From positions 1,116,001 to 1,180,000 of the forward strand of contig CBDESR010000005.1 in the NCBI GenBank assembly GCA_965242615.1: DNA of 64,000 bases, in the 5' to 3' direction. This DNA is from CBDBCU01 sp965242615 (lineage in GTDB: Bacteria; Chloroflexota; Dehalococcoidia; Lucifugimonadales; UBA3495). Position numbers and translations under genes: made by a program. Shown piece by piece: positions 23,652-32,036 of this stretch; within the stretch, counting starts at the first letter, position 1, and each line of letters opens with the position of its first letter. The notes beneath the pieces were generated by a model. It did not search any database, had not been told where the DNA came from, and saw only the letters and a program-made list of their open reading frames with translations.

Positions 23652-25205
23652 ATGGGTATGCCTAACTTTGAGAACCGGACGCTGTTTAAGGGGGATAACC
23701 TGCCTTTTCTGCAAGGGCTGAATAGTGAGACCGTGGACTTGATTGCCACGGACCCGCCGTTTAACAAGAGCCGGGACTTTCACGCCACGCCCGACACCCT
23801 CGCTGCCGGAGCCAAATTCACCGACCGGTGGCGGTGGGAGGATGATGTGCAGCCGGAGTGGGTGGACGCAATTCAGGATGATTGGCCGAAGGCGTGGTGG
23901 GCGATTCAAGCGGCGCGGGAGACTTACGGGTCGGATATGGCGGCGTTTCTGTGCTGGCTGGGGGTGCGGCTGATGGAGTGTCAGCGCATACTGAAGCCGA
24001 CCGGCAGCATTTACCTGCACATTGACGATACGGCGCAAGCCTACGCCAAGGGCTTGCTGGACGCGATCTTTGGGCGGGATAATTTCCGCAATGAGATAGT
24101 TTGGCTACGGCGGCAGGAAAGGCATAACCTGGCGCGGAAAAAGATGGGGCGGGCGCACGAAACTATATATTGGTACGCCAAGTCTCCGGCCGCCGGTTAC
24201 AACATTCAATATACGCCGCTTTCCGAGGAGTATATTGAAGCGGGGTATGACAAGGTGGATGAGCGGGGGCGGTATCAGACTTTCCCTTGCACTAACGAAA
24301 CCGGGGGCAATAAGCCCTACGAGTTCCGGGGGATTACCCGGGCTTGGCGGTTTTCGAGGGAACACATGGATGAGCTGTATCAGCAGGGATTGTTGGTACA
24401 GGCGACGCCGCGCTCGCCTTTCCGCTATAAGAAGTATCTGGCGGATGCGGAAGGGGTGAAGCTGCAAGACCTTTGGGTGGATATACCGGCGGCCCGGGGG
24501 AAGGAACGTACGGGCTACCCGACGCAGAAGCCCTTGGCTCTGTACGAGCGGATAATCCGGGCGTCAAGCAATCCCGGGGACTTTGTGCTGGATCCTTTTT
24601 GCGGCTGCGCGACGACGCCGGTGGCGGCGGAACGGTTGGGGCGGCAGTGGATCGGGATGGATTTGTGGGAGGGCTGCCACGACATTATCATTGACCGCCT
24701 TAATGGGGAAAAGCAGATTTGGCGGTCGGAGGATGTGCGGTTGGTAACAGCGCCGCCGGAACGGACGGACGAGGCGGATCGGGCGGCGCCGCATTTGCAA
24801 CAGATTGAGCTGCGGCAAGACCGGCGGCCGCGGTTCACTAAAGACCAGATGAAAGCCATCCTGATTAGGCAGTGGTCAGCGATCTGTTGGGGCTGCGGGT
24901 TTGAGCCGCCTAAAACTACGAACCGGGAGCAAACGGCAGACAACCGCCATTTCGACTTGGATCATATCGACCCCAAGGCCGAGGGCGGTTCCAACGAACT
25001 GGACAATCGGGCGATTCTGTGCCGGCCGTGCAATGGGCGCAAGGGGGATCGGATGACGCTGACGGCGTTGCGTCGCGCCAACAAGCGGGATGGGTTTTGG
25101 TATGGCAATCCGCCGATTGACCAGCGCATTGACATTCGCACGGCCCGGCAATGGGCGCGGGATTATTTGGCGGATGTGGCGGAGGAAGGAGGCGGGGATG
25201 GTTAG
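23652..25205 (+). CDS. DNA N6-adenine methyltransferase fused to HNH endonuclease (first paralogue)
   Basis: A 517-residue fusion. The N-terminal methyltransferase has motif IV in TDPPFNKSRDF near residue 35 and motif I as VLDPFCGCATTPVAAERLG near residue 315. The target-recognition segment lies between them (beta-class order). After a short linker the C-terminal HNH domain has CWGCGFEPP, then FDLDHIDPKAEGGSNELDNR and AILCRPCNGRKGDR, with two CxxC zinc pairs and the DH catalytic pair. The N-terminus is nearly identical to the paralogue at 25322 but the central region differs, as expected if the two recognise different sites. A methylase and nuclease in one chain suggests a single-protein restriction-modification enzyme; this is inference. 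Confidence 0.82.
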   Translation: MGMPNFENRTLFKGDNLPFLQGLNSETVDLIATDPPFNKSRDFHATPDTLAAGAKFTDRWRWEDDVQPEWVDAIQDDWPKAWWAIQAARETYGSDMAAFLCWLGVRLMECQRILKPTGSIYLHIDDTAQAYAKGLLDAIFGRDNFRNEIVWLRRQERHNLARKKMGRAHETIYWYAKSPAAGYNIQYTPLSEEYIEAGYDKVDERGRYQTFPCTNETGGNKPYEFRGITRAWRFSREHMDELYQQGLLVQATPRSPFRYKKYLADAEGVKLQDLWVDIPAARGKERTGYPTQKPLALYERIIRASSNPGDFVLDPFCGCATTPVAAERLGRQWIGMDLWEGCHDIIIDRLNGEKQIWRSEDVRLVTAPPERTDEADRAAPHLQQIELRQDRRPRFTKDQMKAILIRQWSAICWGCGFEPPKTTNREQTADNRHFDLDHIDPKAEGGSNELDNRAILCRPCNGRKGDRMTLTALRRANKRDGFWYGNPPIDQRIDIRTARQWARDYLADVAEEGGGDG

Positions 25206-25218
25206 GGGAGTTGTGGTT

Positions 25219-25246
25219 CTGGATTCCCCCTTTCGGGGGAATGACG
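25219..25246. repeat. dispersed palindromic repeat (family 1)
   Basis: CTGGATTCCCCCTTTCGGGG followed by GAATGACG, between the two methyltransferase-HNH genes. Both arms have changed together so that pairing is kept (CCCCC with GGGGG). Confidence 0.75.
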
Positions 25247-25321
25247 ATTTCTATTGGCTGGGGCGGTGATACAATGATGCCGGTTGACCGGAATCTCCTT
25301 GCTGACGAGGAGTAGCGCCGA

Positions 25322-26740
25322 ATGGGTATGCCGAACTTTGAGAACCGGACGCTGTTTAAGGGGGATAACCTGCCCTTTCTGCAGGGGCTGAATTCGGAGT
25401 CGGTGGATTTGATTGCTACGGATCCGCCGTTTAACAAGGGGAAGGATTTTCACGCTACGCCGGATTCGCTGGCGGCGGGGGCCAAGTTTCACGACCGGTG
25501 GACTTGGGAACGGGATACGCACGAGGATTGGATTGACGCCATTGCTGATTATGGCGATAAGACCGTGCACCGCTTTATCCGAATGCTGCGGGAAACCGGC
25601 AAGGAGGATCTGGCGGCGTTTCTTTGTTTCCTCGGGGTCAGGATTATGGAATGTCACCGTATCCTGAAGCCGACCGGTTCCCTTTATTTGCACATTGACC
25701 ACACGGCCCACGCTTACGCCAAGGTTCTTATGGACGGCATCTTTGGGCGGGAGAAGTTCCGTAATGAAATCGTTTGGGCTTATACCGGGCCCGGCAGTCC
25801 GGGGATGCGGCAGTTTAATCGCAAGCATGACACGGTGCTTTGGTATAACAAGGGGGAGAGCTGGGTTTTCAACCGGGATCAGGTGCGCTTGCCGTATAAG
25901 GATGGCAAACCGCATACCGGGGGTTTTACCCATCAGAGCAGGGCAAAGGCGGGAACAAATATGGATCAGGCGGTGGCGGACAGTTACCAAAAGGGGAAAG
26001 TCCCGGAGGATTGGTGGTCGGACATTGCCATAGCCAAGCGGTCGTCAAAGGAAAATACCGGCTACCCGACGCAGAAGCCCTTGGCTTTGTACGAGCGGAT
26101 TATCAAGGCCAGCAGCAACGAGGGGGACTTTGTATTGGATCCTTTTTGCGGGTGCGCGACGACGCCGGTGGCGGCGGAGCGGTTGGGCCGCCGCTGGATT
26201 GGGATGGATTTGTGGGAGGGCTGCCATCAAATCATCATCGACCGGCTGAACCAGGGGCAGCAGATTTGGGAACCGGGTCATGTCCGGCTGGTGACTAATC
26301 CGCTGGAACTGGAACGAACTGATGATGCGGAAACGGCCGCGCCCCAACTGCCGCAGCTGGAACGGCGGCGCAATCGGCGTCCCCGGTTCAGCCGGCAGGA
26401 AATGTTTGACATCCTGCTCGAGCAATGGGGGGAAATTTGCTGGGGCTGCGGGTTTGAGCCGCCGCATAGGGACTTTTTCGACCTGGATCACGTCCATCCT
26501 AAATCGGAAGGGGGGCAGGATGAACTGGACAACCGGGCTATCCTCTGCGGCCCCTGTAACCGGGAGAAAAGCAATCGGCTGACCTTGACGCAGCTGCGGG
26601 CGAAAAACAAGCGGGAAGGTCGCTGGTATGCCCGTAACCCGGATATTGAGGCGCGGATACCGGTCAGGCTGGCGGTGGAGTGGGCGCGGGAGTATCTGCG
26701 GAAGGCCGCGGAGGAAGGCGGCGGCGGGGGTGATGGTTAG
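25322..26740 (+). CDS. DNA N6-adenine methyltransferase fused to HNH endonuclease (second paralogue)
   Basis: A 472-residue fusion with the same architecture as the preceding gene: motif IV TDPPFNKGKDF, motif I VLDPFCGCATTPVAAERLG, then a C-terminal HNH with CWGCGFEPPHRDFFDLDHVH and LDNRAILCGPCNREKSNR. It starts MGMPNFENRTLFKGDNLPFL exactly as its neighbour does. The central region differs: here it is GPGSPGMRQFNRKHDTVLWY, while the paralogue has RQERHNLARKKMGRAHETIY. Specificity has probably diverged. GAGGAG precedes the ATG. It is likely expressed from the same promoter as the first copy or from a TACAAT element near 25270. Confidence 0.82.
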   Translation: MGMPNFENRTLFKGDNLPFLQGLNSESVDLIATDPPFNKGKDFHATPDSLAAGAKFHDRWTWERDTHEDWIDAIADYGDKTVHRFIRMLRETGKEDLAAFLCFLGVRIMECHRILKPTGSLYLHIDHTAHAYAKVLMDGIFGREKFRNEIVWAYTGPGSPGMRQFNRKHDTVLWYNKGESWVFNRDQVRLPYKDGKPHTGGFTHQSRAKAGTNMDQAVADSYQKGKVPEDWWSDIAIAKRSSKENTGYPTQKPLALYERIIKASSNEGDFVLDPFCGCATTPVAAERLGRRWIGMDLWEGCHQIIIDRLNQGQQIWEPGHVRLVTNPLELERTDDAETAAPQLPQLERRRNRRPRFSRQEMFDILLEQWGEICWGCGFEPPHRDFFDLDHVHPKSEGGQDELDNRAILCGPCNREKSNRLTLTQLRAKNKREGRWYARNPDIEARIPVRLAVEWAREYLRKAAEEGGGGGDG

Positions 26741-26765
26741 GGTGGGGGTTAGGGGATTTGCGGTT

Positions 26766-26793
26766 CTGGATTCCCACTTTCGTGGGAATGACG
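26766..26793. repeat. dispersed palindromic repeat (family 1)
   Basis: CTGGATTCCCACTTTCGTGG followed by GAATGACG, at the start of the 343-base gap between the second methyltransferase-HNH gene and glutamine synthetase II. Confidence 0.85.
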
Positions 26794-26814
26794 GGAAGTA
26801 GTCAATCAGCCGGG

Positions 26815-26920
26815 TCATTCCGAGGGATAGCGAGGCGGGCATTTTAGATTCCTCCCTTTGGTCGGAATGACATAGCTATAGCGTCGGTTATCCGGGGCGT
26901 CAATAATTAGTGGGAATGAC
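26815..26920. repeat. dispersed repeat (family 2)
   Basis: GTCATTCCGAGGGATAGCGA then GATTCCTCC..GGTCGGAATGAC form an inverted pair, followed by ATAGCTATAGCGTCGGTTAT and CCGGGGCGTCAAT, shared with 18560-18600. A half-copy of family 1 (GTGGGAATGACGG) closes it near 26911. Confidence 0.65.
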
Positions 26921-26994
26921 GGTGAGCAAGTCGCCGGGGATGGGCGATAGATTTGGAGCGGGGGATGAAGGGGAGTTGCGGGCGGGGCGGGGTT

Positions 26995-27023
26995 TTGTCA
27001 ATTGGCGGCGGCGGTGATACAAT
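26995..27023 (+). promoter_or_regulatory. sigma-70-type promoter of glutamine synthetase II
   Basis: TTGTCA (26995-27000), 17-base spacer, TACAAT (27018-27023), about 60 bases before the ATG. The sequence TTGGC.GCGGCGGTGATACAAT resembles a segment at 25254-25275 upstream of the second methyltransferase-HNH gene. Confidence 0.7.
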
Positions 27024-27083
27024 AATGCCATCAGAACCCGCCGGGAGTGGCGGGGCAAACCGGAAAGAGAGGTTGCGGAAACT

Positions 27084-28121
27084 ATGAGCGGTTTTTACAA
27101 GGCGGAATACATTTGGGTTGACGGTCAGCAGCCCACGGCGAAGCTGCGGTCGAAGGGGCGGGTGGTGCCGATGGGCGAGGAGCCGCCGTTGTGGGGCTTT
27201 GACGGTTCGAGTACGGGGCAGGCGCCGGGGGAGGCGTCGGACTGCGTGCTGAATCCGGTTTATGTCTGCGCGGACCCGGTGCGGGGCGGGGACAACAAGC
27301 TGGTGATGTGCGAGGTGCTGCTGACGGATATGACGCCGCATCCGTCGAACACGCGGGCGGCGTGCGCGGCGGCGGCGGAGAAGTACGACGGGCTGGATTT
27401 CTGGTTCGGCATTGAGCAGGAATATACCTTTTTTGAGGGTATTAAGCCTTTGGGCTGGCCGGATAACGGGTTTCCGGCGCCGCAGGGCGGGTATTACTGC
27501 GGGGTCGGCTCCGATGAGGTTTTCGGGCGGCCGGTGGTGGAGGCGCATCTGGATGCCTGCCTGGAGGCCGGGCTGGAGATTTCGGGGATTAACGGCGAGG
27601 TGATGCCGGCGCAGTGGGAGTTTCAGATTGGGCCGATTGGGTCGCCGGCGGTGGCGGATCATTTGTGGGTGGCGCGGTGGCTGCTGTATCGGATTGCCGA
27701 GGATATTGACATCGGCAACGGGATTGGCACTGGGAAGGGGATCAGCGCGACGCTGGATCCGAAGCCGGTTAAGGGGGACTGGAACGGGGCTGGGGCGCAT
27801 ACCAATTTTTCGACGAATCGGATGCGGGAAAGCTACGATGCCTGCGTGGCCGCGGCCGAGGCGTTGAAGGGCCGCCATGATTTGCATATCGCCAATTATG
27901 GCGACCGGATTGAGGAGCGGCTGACCGGGCTGCATGAGACTTGCTCGTACCGGGAGTTCCGGTATGGGGTGTCGGACCGGGGGGCGTCGGTGCGGATTCC
28001 GTGGCAGGTGGCGCGGGACGGCAAGGGCTATATCGAAGACCGCCGGCCCAATGCCAACTGCGATCCGTATGTGGTGACGCGGCTGATTATGGAGACGGTG
28101 GGGGCGGCGGCTACGGCGTAG
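27084..28121 (+). CDS. glnII: glutamine synthetase type II (eukaryote-like)
   Basis: Makes glutamine from glutamate and ammonium using ATP. The 345-residue length and motifs are those of the short GSII type found in eukaryotes and some bacteria: PLWGFDGSSTGQAPGEASDC near residue 38, FGIEQEYTFF near 110, GYYCGVGSDEVFGR near 138, INGEVMPAQWEFQIGP near 171 and the ATP-site GAGAHTNFSTNRMR near 233. The late arginine motif TCSYREFRYGVSDRGASVRI is also intact. GSII is not regulated by adenylylation. A type I enzyme is encoded 2 kb downstream. The gene has its own promoter and a strong terminator. Confidence 0.93.
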   Translation: MSGFYKAEYIWVDGQQPTAKLRSKGRVVPMGEEPPLWGFDGSSTGQAPGEASDCVLNPVYVCADPVRGGDNKLVMCEVLLTDMTPHPSNTRAACAAAAEKYDGLDFWFGIEQEYTFFEGIKPLGWPDNGFPAPQGGYYCGVGSDEVFGRPVVEAHLDACLEAGLEISGINGEVMPAQWEFQIGPIGSPAVADHLWVARWLLYRIAEDIDIGNGIGTGKGISATLDPKPVKGDWNGAGAHTNFSTNRMRESYDACVAAAEALKGRHDLHIANYGDRIEERLTGLHETCSYREFRYGVSDRGASVRIPWQVARDGKGYIEDRRPNANCDPYVVTRLIMETVGAAATA

Positions 28122-28163
28122 TCGCCGGTTTCCGGTCTCCGACTTTTGGTTGGCGGCAAGGTT

Positions 28164-28203
28164 GCGCCGTCCTCAGTCCCGGCGGGGGCGGCGCGTTTTT
28201 TCT
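28164..28203 (+). terminator. intrinsic terminator after glutamine synthetase II
   Basis: GCGCCGTCC pairs with GGGGCGGCGC across a short loop, followed immediately by GTTTTTTCTT, about 45 bases after the stop. Confidence 0.8.
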
Positions 28204-28222
28204 TATCCGGCTGGAGAAATTA

Positions 28223-28252
28223 TTGCTATGGACATCTGCCTTGTGGTATGAT
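28223..28252 (+). promoter_or_regulatory. promoter of the three-gene unknown cassette
   Basis: TTGCTA (28223-28228), 18-base spacer, TATGAT (28247-28252), just after the terminator and 40 bases before the first cassette gene. Confidence 0.5.
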
Positions 28253-28292
28253 ATAAGGCATAATCCGAAGCGATAGCGAGGACAGTTGCCGT

Positions 28293-28973
28293 ATGGCGGC
28301 CACGGTACACGACATAGTTAACGCCAACTTGGTACTGGTTGGCGTCGGATTGCTGAACACGCCGGAGGAGACCGAGCGGTTTGGGAACGACTTGGATGCC
28401 GACGTGCAAGTGGAGTTGGGGATTATCGGCATGGGCGGCGGTATGCCGGAGCCCAGCCGCAAGATTATTCTGAACCGCGAACGGATAATCCTGAACGTGT
28501 CTCTGTCGCGGACTTCGATCGACAAAGAGTACCCGTCGCGGGAAAGCCCGCTTGACGACTTTGCAAAGTTGGCCGAGGTTGCCCAATGCGCCATTTCCAA
28601 TACGGCATCGGATGGACGGAACGGCCTTGCGGCTTTCGGGTACAACGTCGAAATGGTTTTTGACCAAGATTCGGGTCTGCCGGCCATCCAGTACTTAGGC
28701 AACCGTCTTTTCGGTAACCGTTCTTTCGGGAAAGAAGGACAGGAACTCGTCGGAGGAACTGGCCAGATAATCCTTAACGATGAACGGGGCCACCACTGGA
28801 CTATTACGGTGCGGCCGCGGTCAGACGACGAGAAAGAGCAACGCATAGCACTGAGGTTGAACCTCCATTTGAGTGAACAGCACCCGCCTAATGCCGAGGA
28901 AATCAAAACTTCCTTGGAAGAAGTTTGGCTTGGGGCCAAAAACTTCATGGTAAGCTTAGACCAGCAAGGGTGA
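28293..28973 (+). CDS. hypothetical protein, first gene of an unknown three-gene cassette
   Basis: A 226-residue soluble protein that I do not recognise. It starts MAATVHDIVNANLVLVGVGL and has an RIILNVSLSRTSIDKEYPSR stretch near residue 64 and a hydrophilic C-terminus ending AKNFMVSLDQQG. No signal peptide, membrane span or catalytic motif stands out; the alternating pattern suggests mixed alpha/beta. The next gene begins 5 bases after its stop and a third follows 6 bases after that, so the three form an operon with its own promoter, placed between two glutamine synthetase genes. The content is less G+C-rich than the neighbouring genes, which hints at a separate origin. Confidence 0.7.
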   Translation: MAATVHDIVNANLVLVGVGLLNTPEETERFGNDLDADVQVELGIIGMGGGMPEPSRKIILNRERIILNVSLSRTSIDKEYPSRESPLDDFAKLAEVAQCAISNTASDGRNGLAAFGYNVEMVFDQDSGLPAIQYLGNRLFGNRSFGKEGQELVGGTGQIILNDERGHHWTITVRPRSDDEKEQRIALRLNLHLSEQHPPNAEEIKTSLEEVWLGAKNFMVSLDQQG

Positions 28974-28977
28974 TTTT

Positions 28978-29712
28978 ATGGTAACCAGCCTCGCTGATCC
29001 GGAAGCTGCGCTCCTCCGGAGGACGGCTCCGGCTCCCGGAATTTACTCCTCCGACACCACGCCGCGGTTTGTGCGTCCCGACGATTTGTACCGGAACTTG
29101 GTCGAGGCAAAACGTGACCGCCATTTCGGCCCTGCTTGGTCCGAAGAACCTCGAAACACTATCATCTACATCGACGCGCCTGTGGTGGGACAGCCGTCGT
29201 TGTCGGGTATCCAAAACGGTCAGCGGATGGAGTTTTGGCTTAAAATTGCCAGCCAAGGCCAGTCCAAAAACCACGCTTCCGATTCCCCGGACTTTGTGCT
29301 TGTGCCGCGGCAACACAGCGGCGGCCTTGATTCAACCGGCACCCTGTCAGATAACTTTCTGGAAGGGTTCCTAACAGCCCTTCTTAAGGAAAGCCGGGCG
29401 GCGCGGCTGCCGATAGTGGAGGAGTTTGCCGCGGGGGTGGCGGGCGTTGTTCCCGGCCCGGAGGTGGTGGCGATGGCGGGGCGTTTGGCCCGGGCTGCTA
29501 TTGCCAACACTGTTGAACCGGAACTTGCCGTTGATGTGGACGGGGCGTTGTCGTTTGACTTGCGCTTGAACAACGGGCTGCTGCTACTGGCTGAGTTGGA
29601 CCTCGCCGGCTACTTCGACGCCAGCGTCTATGATGACCGAAACGGCAAAGCGGTTCGGGTGCAGCGGCTGACTTGGGCAACCGAAGCGCAATTTTTGGAC
29701 CTACTACGGTAG
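28978..29712 (+). CDS. hypothetical protein, second gene of the cassette
   Basis: Encodes 244 residues, preceded by AAGGGTGA. It begins MVTSLADPEAALLRRTAPAP and contains PRNTIIYIDAPVVGQPSLSG, an Ala/Gly-rich helix AAGVAGVVPGPEVVAMAGRL near residue 152, and a strand pair AVDVDGALSFDLRLNNG and LLLLAELDLAGYFDASVYDD. The last pair resembles the core of small proteins often found in accessory gene clusters, but I cannot name the family. It is tightly spaced with its neighbours, so the three products probably work together. Confidence 0.7.
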   Translation: MVTSLADPEAALLRRTAPAPGIYSSDTTPRFVRPDDLYRNLVEAKRDRHFGPAWSEEPRNTIIYIDAPVVGQPSLSGIQNGQRMEFWLKIASQGQSKNHASDSPDFVLVPRQHSGGLDSTGTLSDNFLEGFLTALLKESRAARLPIVEEFAAGVAGVVPGPEVVAMAGRLARAAIANTVEPELAVDVDGALSFDLRLNNGLLLLAELDLAGYFDASVYDDRNGKAVRVQRLTWATEAQFLDLLR

Positions 29713-29717
29713 CCGCC

Positions 29718-30164
29718 GTGCCAGTAGCGGATGAAGTCATCCTTTGCCGGTTTATCCGTCCTCACCGCGACTATTGGAACGTCCGGGACCAGAAACCCAA
29801 GGCCGGCGCTTTCAAGGACAGTCGCGGGGGACTTTCGGTCTGGGATGTAGCGTTATTAGAGCAGCATTCGGTTCCAATTGCGGACTTGCTGATTGATGCC
29901 TTGTCCGGTTACGGTCAGTCTCATCATACTGCCGGTGATTATCGGCAGTTTGCCGATGATGCCGCGGCCGCGGTCGGCCATCTGTTGCCGGTGGAAATAG
30001 AACGGCGTACCGGTGCTGAATTCGTGACAGAACCTTGGCGCAAATGGAGTTATGCCCATATCCAGGTGGAAACCTCCGCCAGCGCCAAGGAGGTTATATT
30101 CGAGTTCCGCCGCTTGCTGGCCTTACACGCCCGGCGGCTCATTCCACCAACTTTTGGCAATTAG
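29718..30164 (+). CDS. hypothetical protein, third gene of the cassette
   Basis: The start is placed at the GTG at 29718, six bases after the previous stop; an in-frame start at 29673 would overlap the upstream gene. The product of 148 residues begins VPVADEVILCRFIRPHRDYW and includes LSVWDVALLEQHSVP and a central GYGQSHHTAGDY near residue 66 with two adjacent histidines. A metal or nucleotide role is conceivable but not supported further. It ends LHARRLIPPTFGN. No homologous family is recognised. Confidence 0.65.
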   Translation: MPVADEVILCRFIRPHRDYWNVRDQKPKAGAFKDSRGGLSVWDVALLEQHSVPIADLLIDALSGYGQSHHTAGDYRQFADDAAAAVGHLLPVEIERRTGAEFVTEPWRKWSYAHIQVETSASAKEVIFEFRRLLALHARRLIPPTFGN

Positions 30165-30183
30165 CGCAGACACTTCCTAGATT

Positions 30184-30203
30184 AGCCCCGCCCTTGGGGG
30201 CTT
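30184..30203 (+). terminator. weak hairpin terminator after the cassette
   Basis: AGCCCC and GGGGGCT around a short loop, followed by TT, 20 bases after the third cassette gene and 37 bases before glnA. Confidence 0.45.
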
Positions 30204-30239
30204 TCACGGCGATTAACTTGGCAACCGGAGGCTCGGGCA

Positions 30240-31583
30240 ATGATGGACTACCAATCGGGGGAGCAGGAGTATGTTCTGCGGAGCGCCCGGGATAATGATG
30301 TGAAGTTTGTCCGGCTGTGGTTCACGGACATTCTGGGCAATCTGAAGGGCTTTGCCATTAACTCGGACGACCTGGGCGACGCTATTGCGCGGGGGGTGGG
30401 GTTTGACGGTTCGGCCATTGAGGGGTTTGCGCGGGCTACGGAGGGTTCGGACCGGATTGACGAGAGCGATATGCGGGCGTTTCCGGATCCGACTACCTTT
30501 GCGGTGCTGCCGTGGCGGCCGCGGCAAAATGCGGTGGCGCGGATGTTCTGCGATATTTACGCTCCCGGCGGCGAACCGTTCCGGGGGGATCCGCGGCTGG
30601 CGTTGAAGCGCAATCTGGAGCGGCTGTCGCGGCGCGGCTATACCTACTATGTGGGGCCGGAGCTGGAGTTTTTCTATCTGAAGGATTCGGAGAAGCCGGA
30701 GCCGCTGGACTATGACGGGTATTTTGACCAGCTGTCGAGCAATCCGGCGGCGGATTTGCGGCGGGATACGGTGCTGAATTTGTCGGATTTGGGGATTCCG
30801 GTCAAGTATTCCCATCACGAGGGGGCGCACAGTCAGCACGAGATTGACTTGCAATATACGGATGCGCTGACGATGGCGGACAGCGTGATTACGGCTAAAC
30901 TGGCGATTAAGGAGCTGGCGCAGCTGCGCGGCTATTACGCGTCTTTTATGCCCAAGCCGTTTTCCGGGGTCAACGGCTCCGGGATGCACACGCACCAGTC
31001 GCTGTTTCAGGGGGAGAATAACGCCTTTTATGACCCGGAGGATGAGTATAAACTTTCGCTGGTGGGGAAACGGTTTATCGCCGGGTTAATCCGTCATGCG
31101 CCGGAATTGACTTTGATAACGAATCAGTGGGTCAATTCGTACAAGAGGCTGGTGCCGGGGTATGAGGCGCCGGTTTATATTTCGTGGGCGCATAATCGGT
31201 CGGATTTGGTGCGGGTGCCGGCGTATAAGCCGGGGTATGAAACTTCGGTGCGGGTGGAGTATCGGGCGCCGGATCCGGCGTGCAATCCCTATCTGGCGTT
31301 CAGCGTGATGCTGGCGGCCGGGTTGAAGGGGATTGAGGAGGAGTATGCGGTGCCGCCGCCGGGGGAGGGAATGAGCCGGGCGGAGTTTGAGGCGCAGGGG
31401 TTTAAGACGCTGCCGGCGAGTATGGGGGAGGCTATTGCGCTGGCGGAGGGGAGCGGGCTGCTGCGGGAGGCGTTGGGGGAGCATATTCACCAGAGCGTCA
31501 TTCGGAACAAGCGGAAGGAGTGGCAGGAGTATCGGGCGACGGTGACGGATTATGAGGTGAAACGGTATTTGCCGGCCTTGTAG
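30240..31583 (+). CDS. glnA: glutamine synthetase type I
   Basis: Dodecameric-type glutamine synthetase of 447 residues. Motifs include GVGFDGSAIEGFARA near residue 51, the metal-site YVGPELEFFYLKDSEK near 139, FSGVNGSGMHTHQSLF near 240, NRSDLVRVPAYKPG near 321 and VEYRAPDPACNPYLAF near 339. The NLYDLP adenylylation tyrosine motif is absent and the length is that of the GSI-alpha group, so control by adenylylation is unlikely. A second ATG three bases downstream is an equally good start. It lies behind an unknown cassette that separates it from the type II enzyme. GGAGG is at a suitable distance. Confidence 0.94.
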   Translation: MMDYQSGEQEYVLRSARDNDVKFVRLWFTDILGNLKGFAINSDDLGDAIARGVGFDGSAIEGFARATEGSDRIDESDMRAFPDPTTFAVLPWRPRQNAVARMFCDIYAPGGEPFRGDPRLALKRNLERLSRRGYTYYVGPELEFFYLKDSEKPEPLDYDGYFDQLSSNPAADLRRDTVLNLSDLGIPVKYSHHEGAHSQHEIDLQYTDALTMADSVITAKLAIKELAQLRGYYASFMPKPFSGVNGSGMHTHQSLFQGENNAFYDPEDEYKLSLVGKRFIAGLIRHAPELTLITNQWVNSYKRLVPGYEAPVYISWAHNRSDLVRVPAYKPGYETSVRVEYRAPDPACNPYLAFSVMLAAGLKGIEEEYAVPPPGEGMSRAEFEAQGFKTLPASMGEAIALAEGSGLLREALGEHIHQSVIRNKRKEWQEYRATVTDYEVKRYLPAL

Positions 31584-31596
31584 GCCCGGGGGCGGT

Positions 31597-31830
31597 TCAC
31601 CCCAACCCCCGCTCCTTCAACTTCGCCAAAAACTCCTCCTGAGTCCCCTCCCCTTTCAGCCAGTTGCACGCCCCGCACAGCAGTTGCAGGTTCGCGAAGT
31701 GGTCGGTGCCGCCTTTGCTGACCGGGATGATGTGGTCGACGGTGAAGTTGCGGAAGGGGAAGGCGATTTTGCATTTACAAATCCCCTCGCATTGCCCGAA
31801 ATAGGCAAATTGGCGGCGACATATAGCAAT
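31597..31830 (-). pseudogene. HNH endonuclease C-terminal relic
   Basis: The minus strand encodes ICRRQFAYFGQCEGICKCKI, then AFPFRNFTVDHIIPVSKGG and TDHFANLQLLCGACNWLKG, ending in LKERGLG and a stop at 31597. This is a complete HNH motif with both CxxC pairs, of the kind found at the C-terminus of methyltransferase-linked nucleases. An in-frame stop at about 31833 cuts off any upstream domain and no ATG or GTG start is present. It is probably the remaining tail of a larger gene lost when the adjacent restriction-modification island arrived. Confidence 0.6.
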
Positions 31831-31886
31831 TTAGATAAAGCGGAGAATAATCGGAAAATTTGATTTATTTTGATGTCTTTGAAGGG

Positions 31887-31915
31887 TTGCAATAACTTGG
31901 TTGTTAGTATATTAT
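31887..31915 (+). promoter_or_regulatory. promoter in an A+T-rich stretch upstream of the D12 methylase
   Basis: TTGCAA (31887-31892), 17-base spacer, TATTAT (31910-31915). The surrounding 31830-31925 is the most A+T-rich segment of the window. Confidence 0.6.
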
Positions 31916-32036
31916 CCATTTGCCTCTAGGAGAGTTGACCATGCCGTTAAAGGTAGTCTAACGGTAAGAAGCGGCTAAAACAGGAAAGCCCCGCAATCCC
32001 GTTGAATGTGCGGGACTGCGTATAAGTGAGTAAGGA

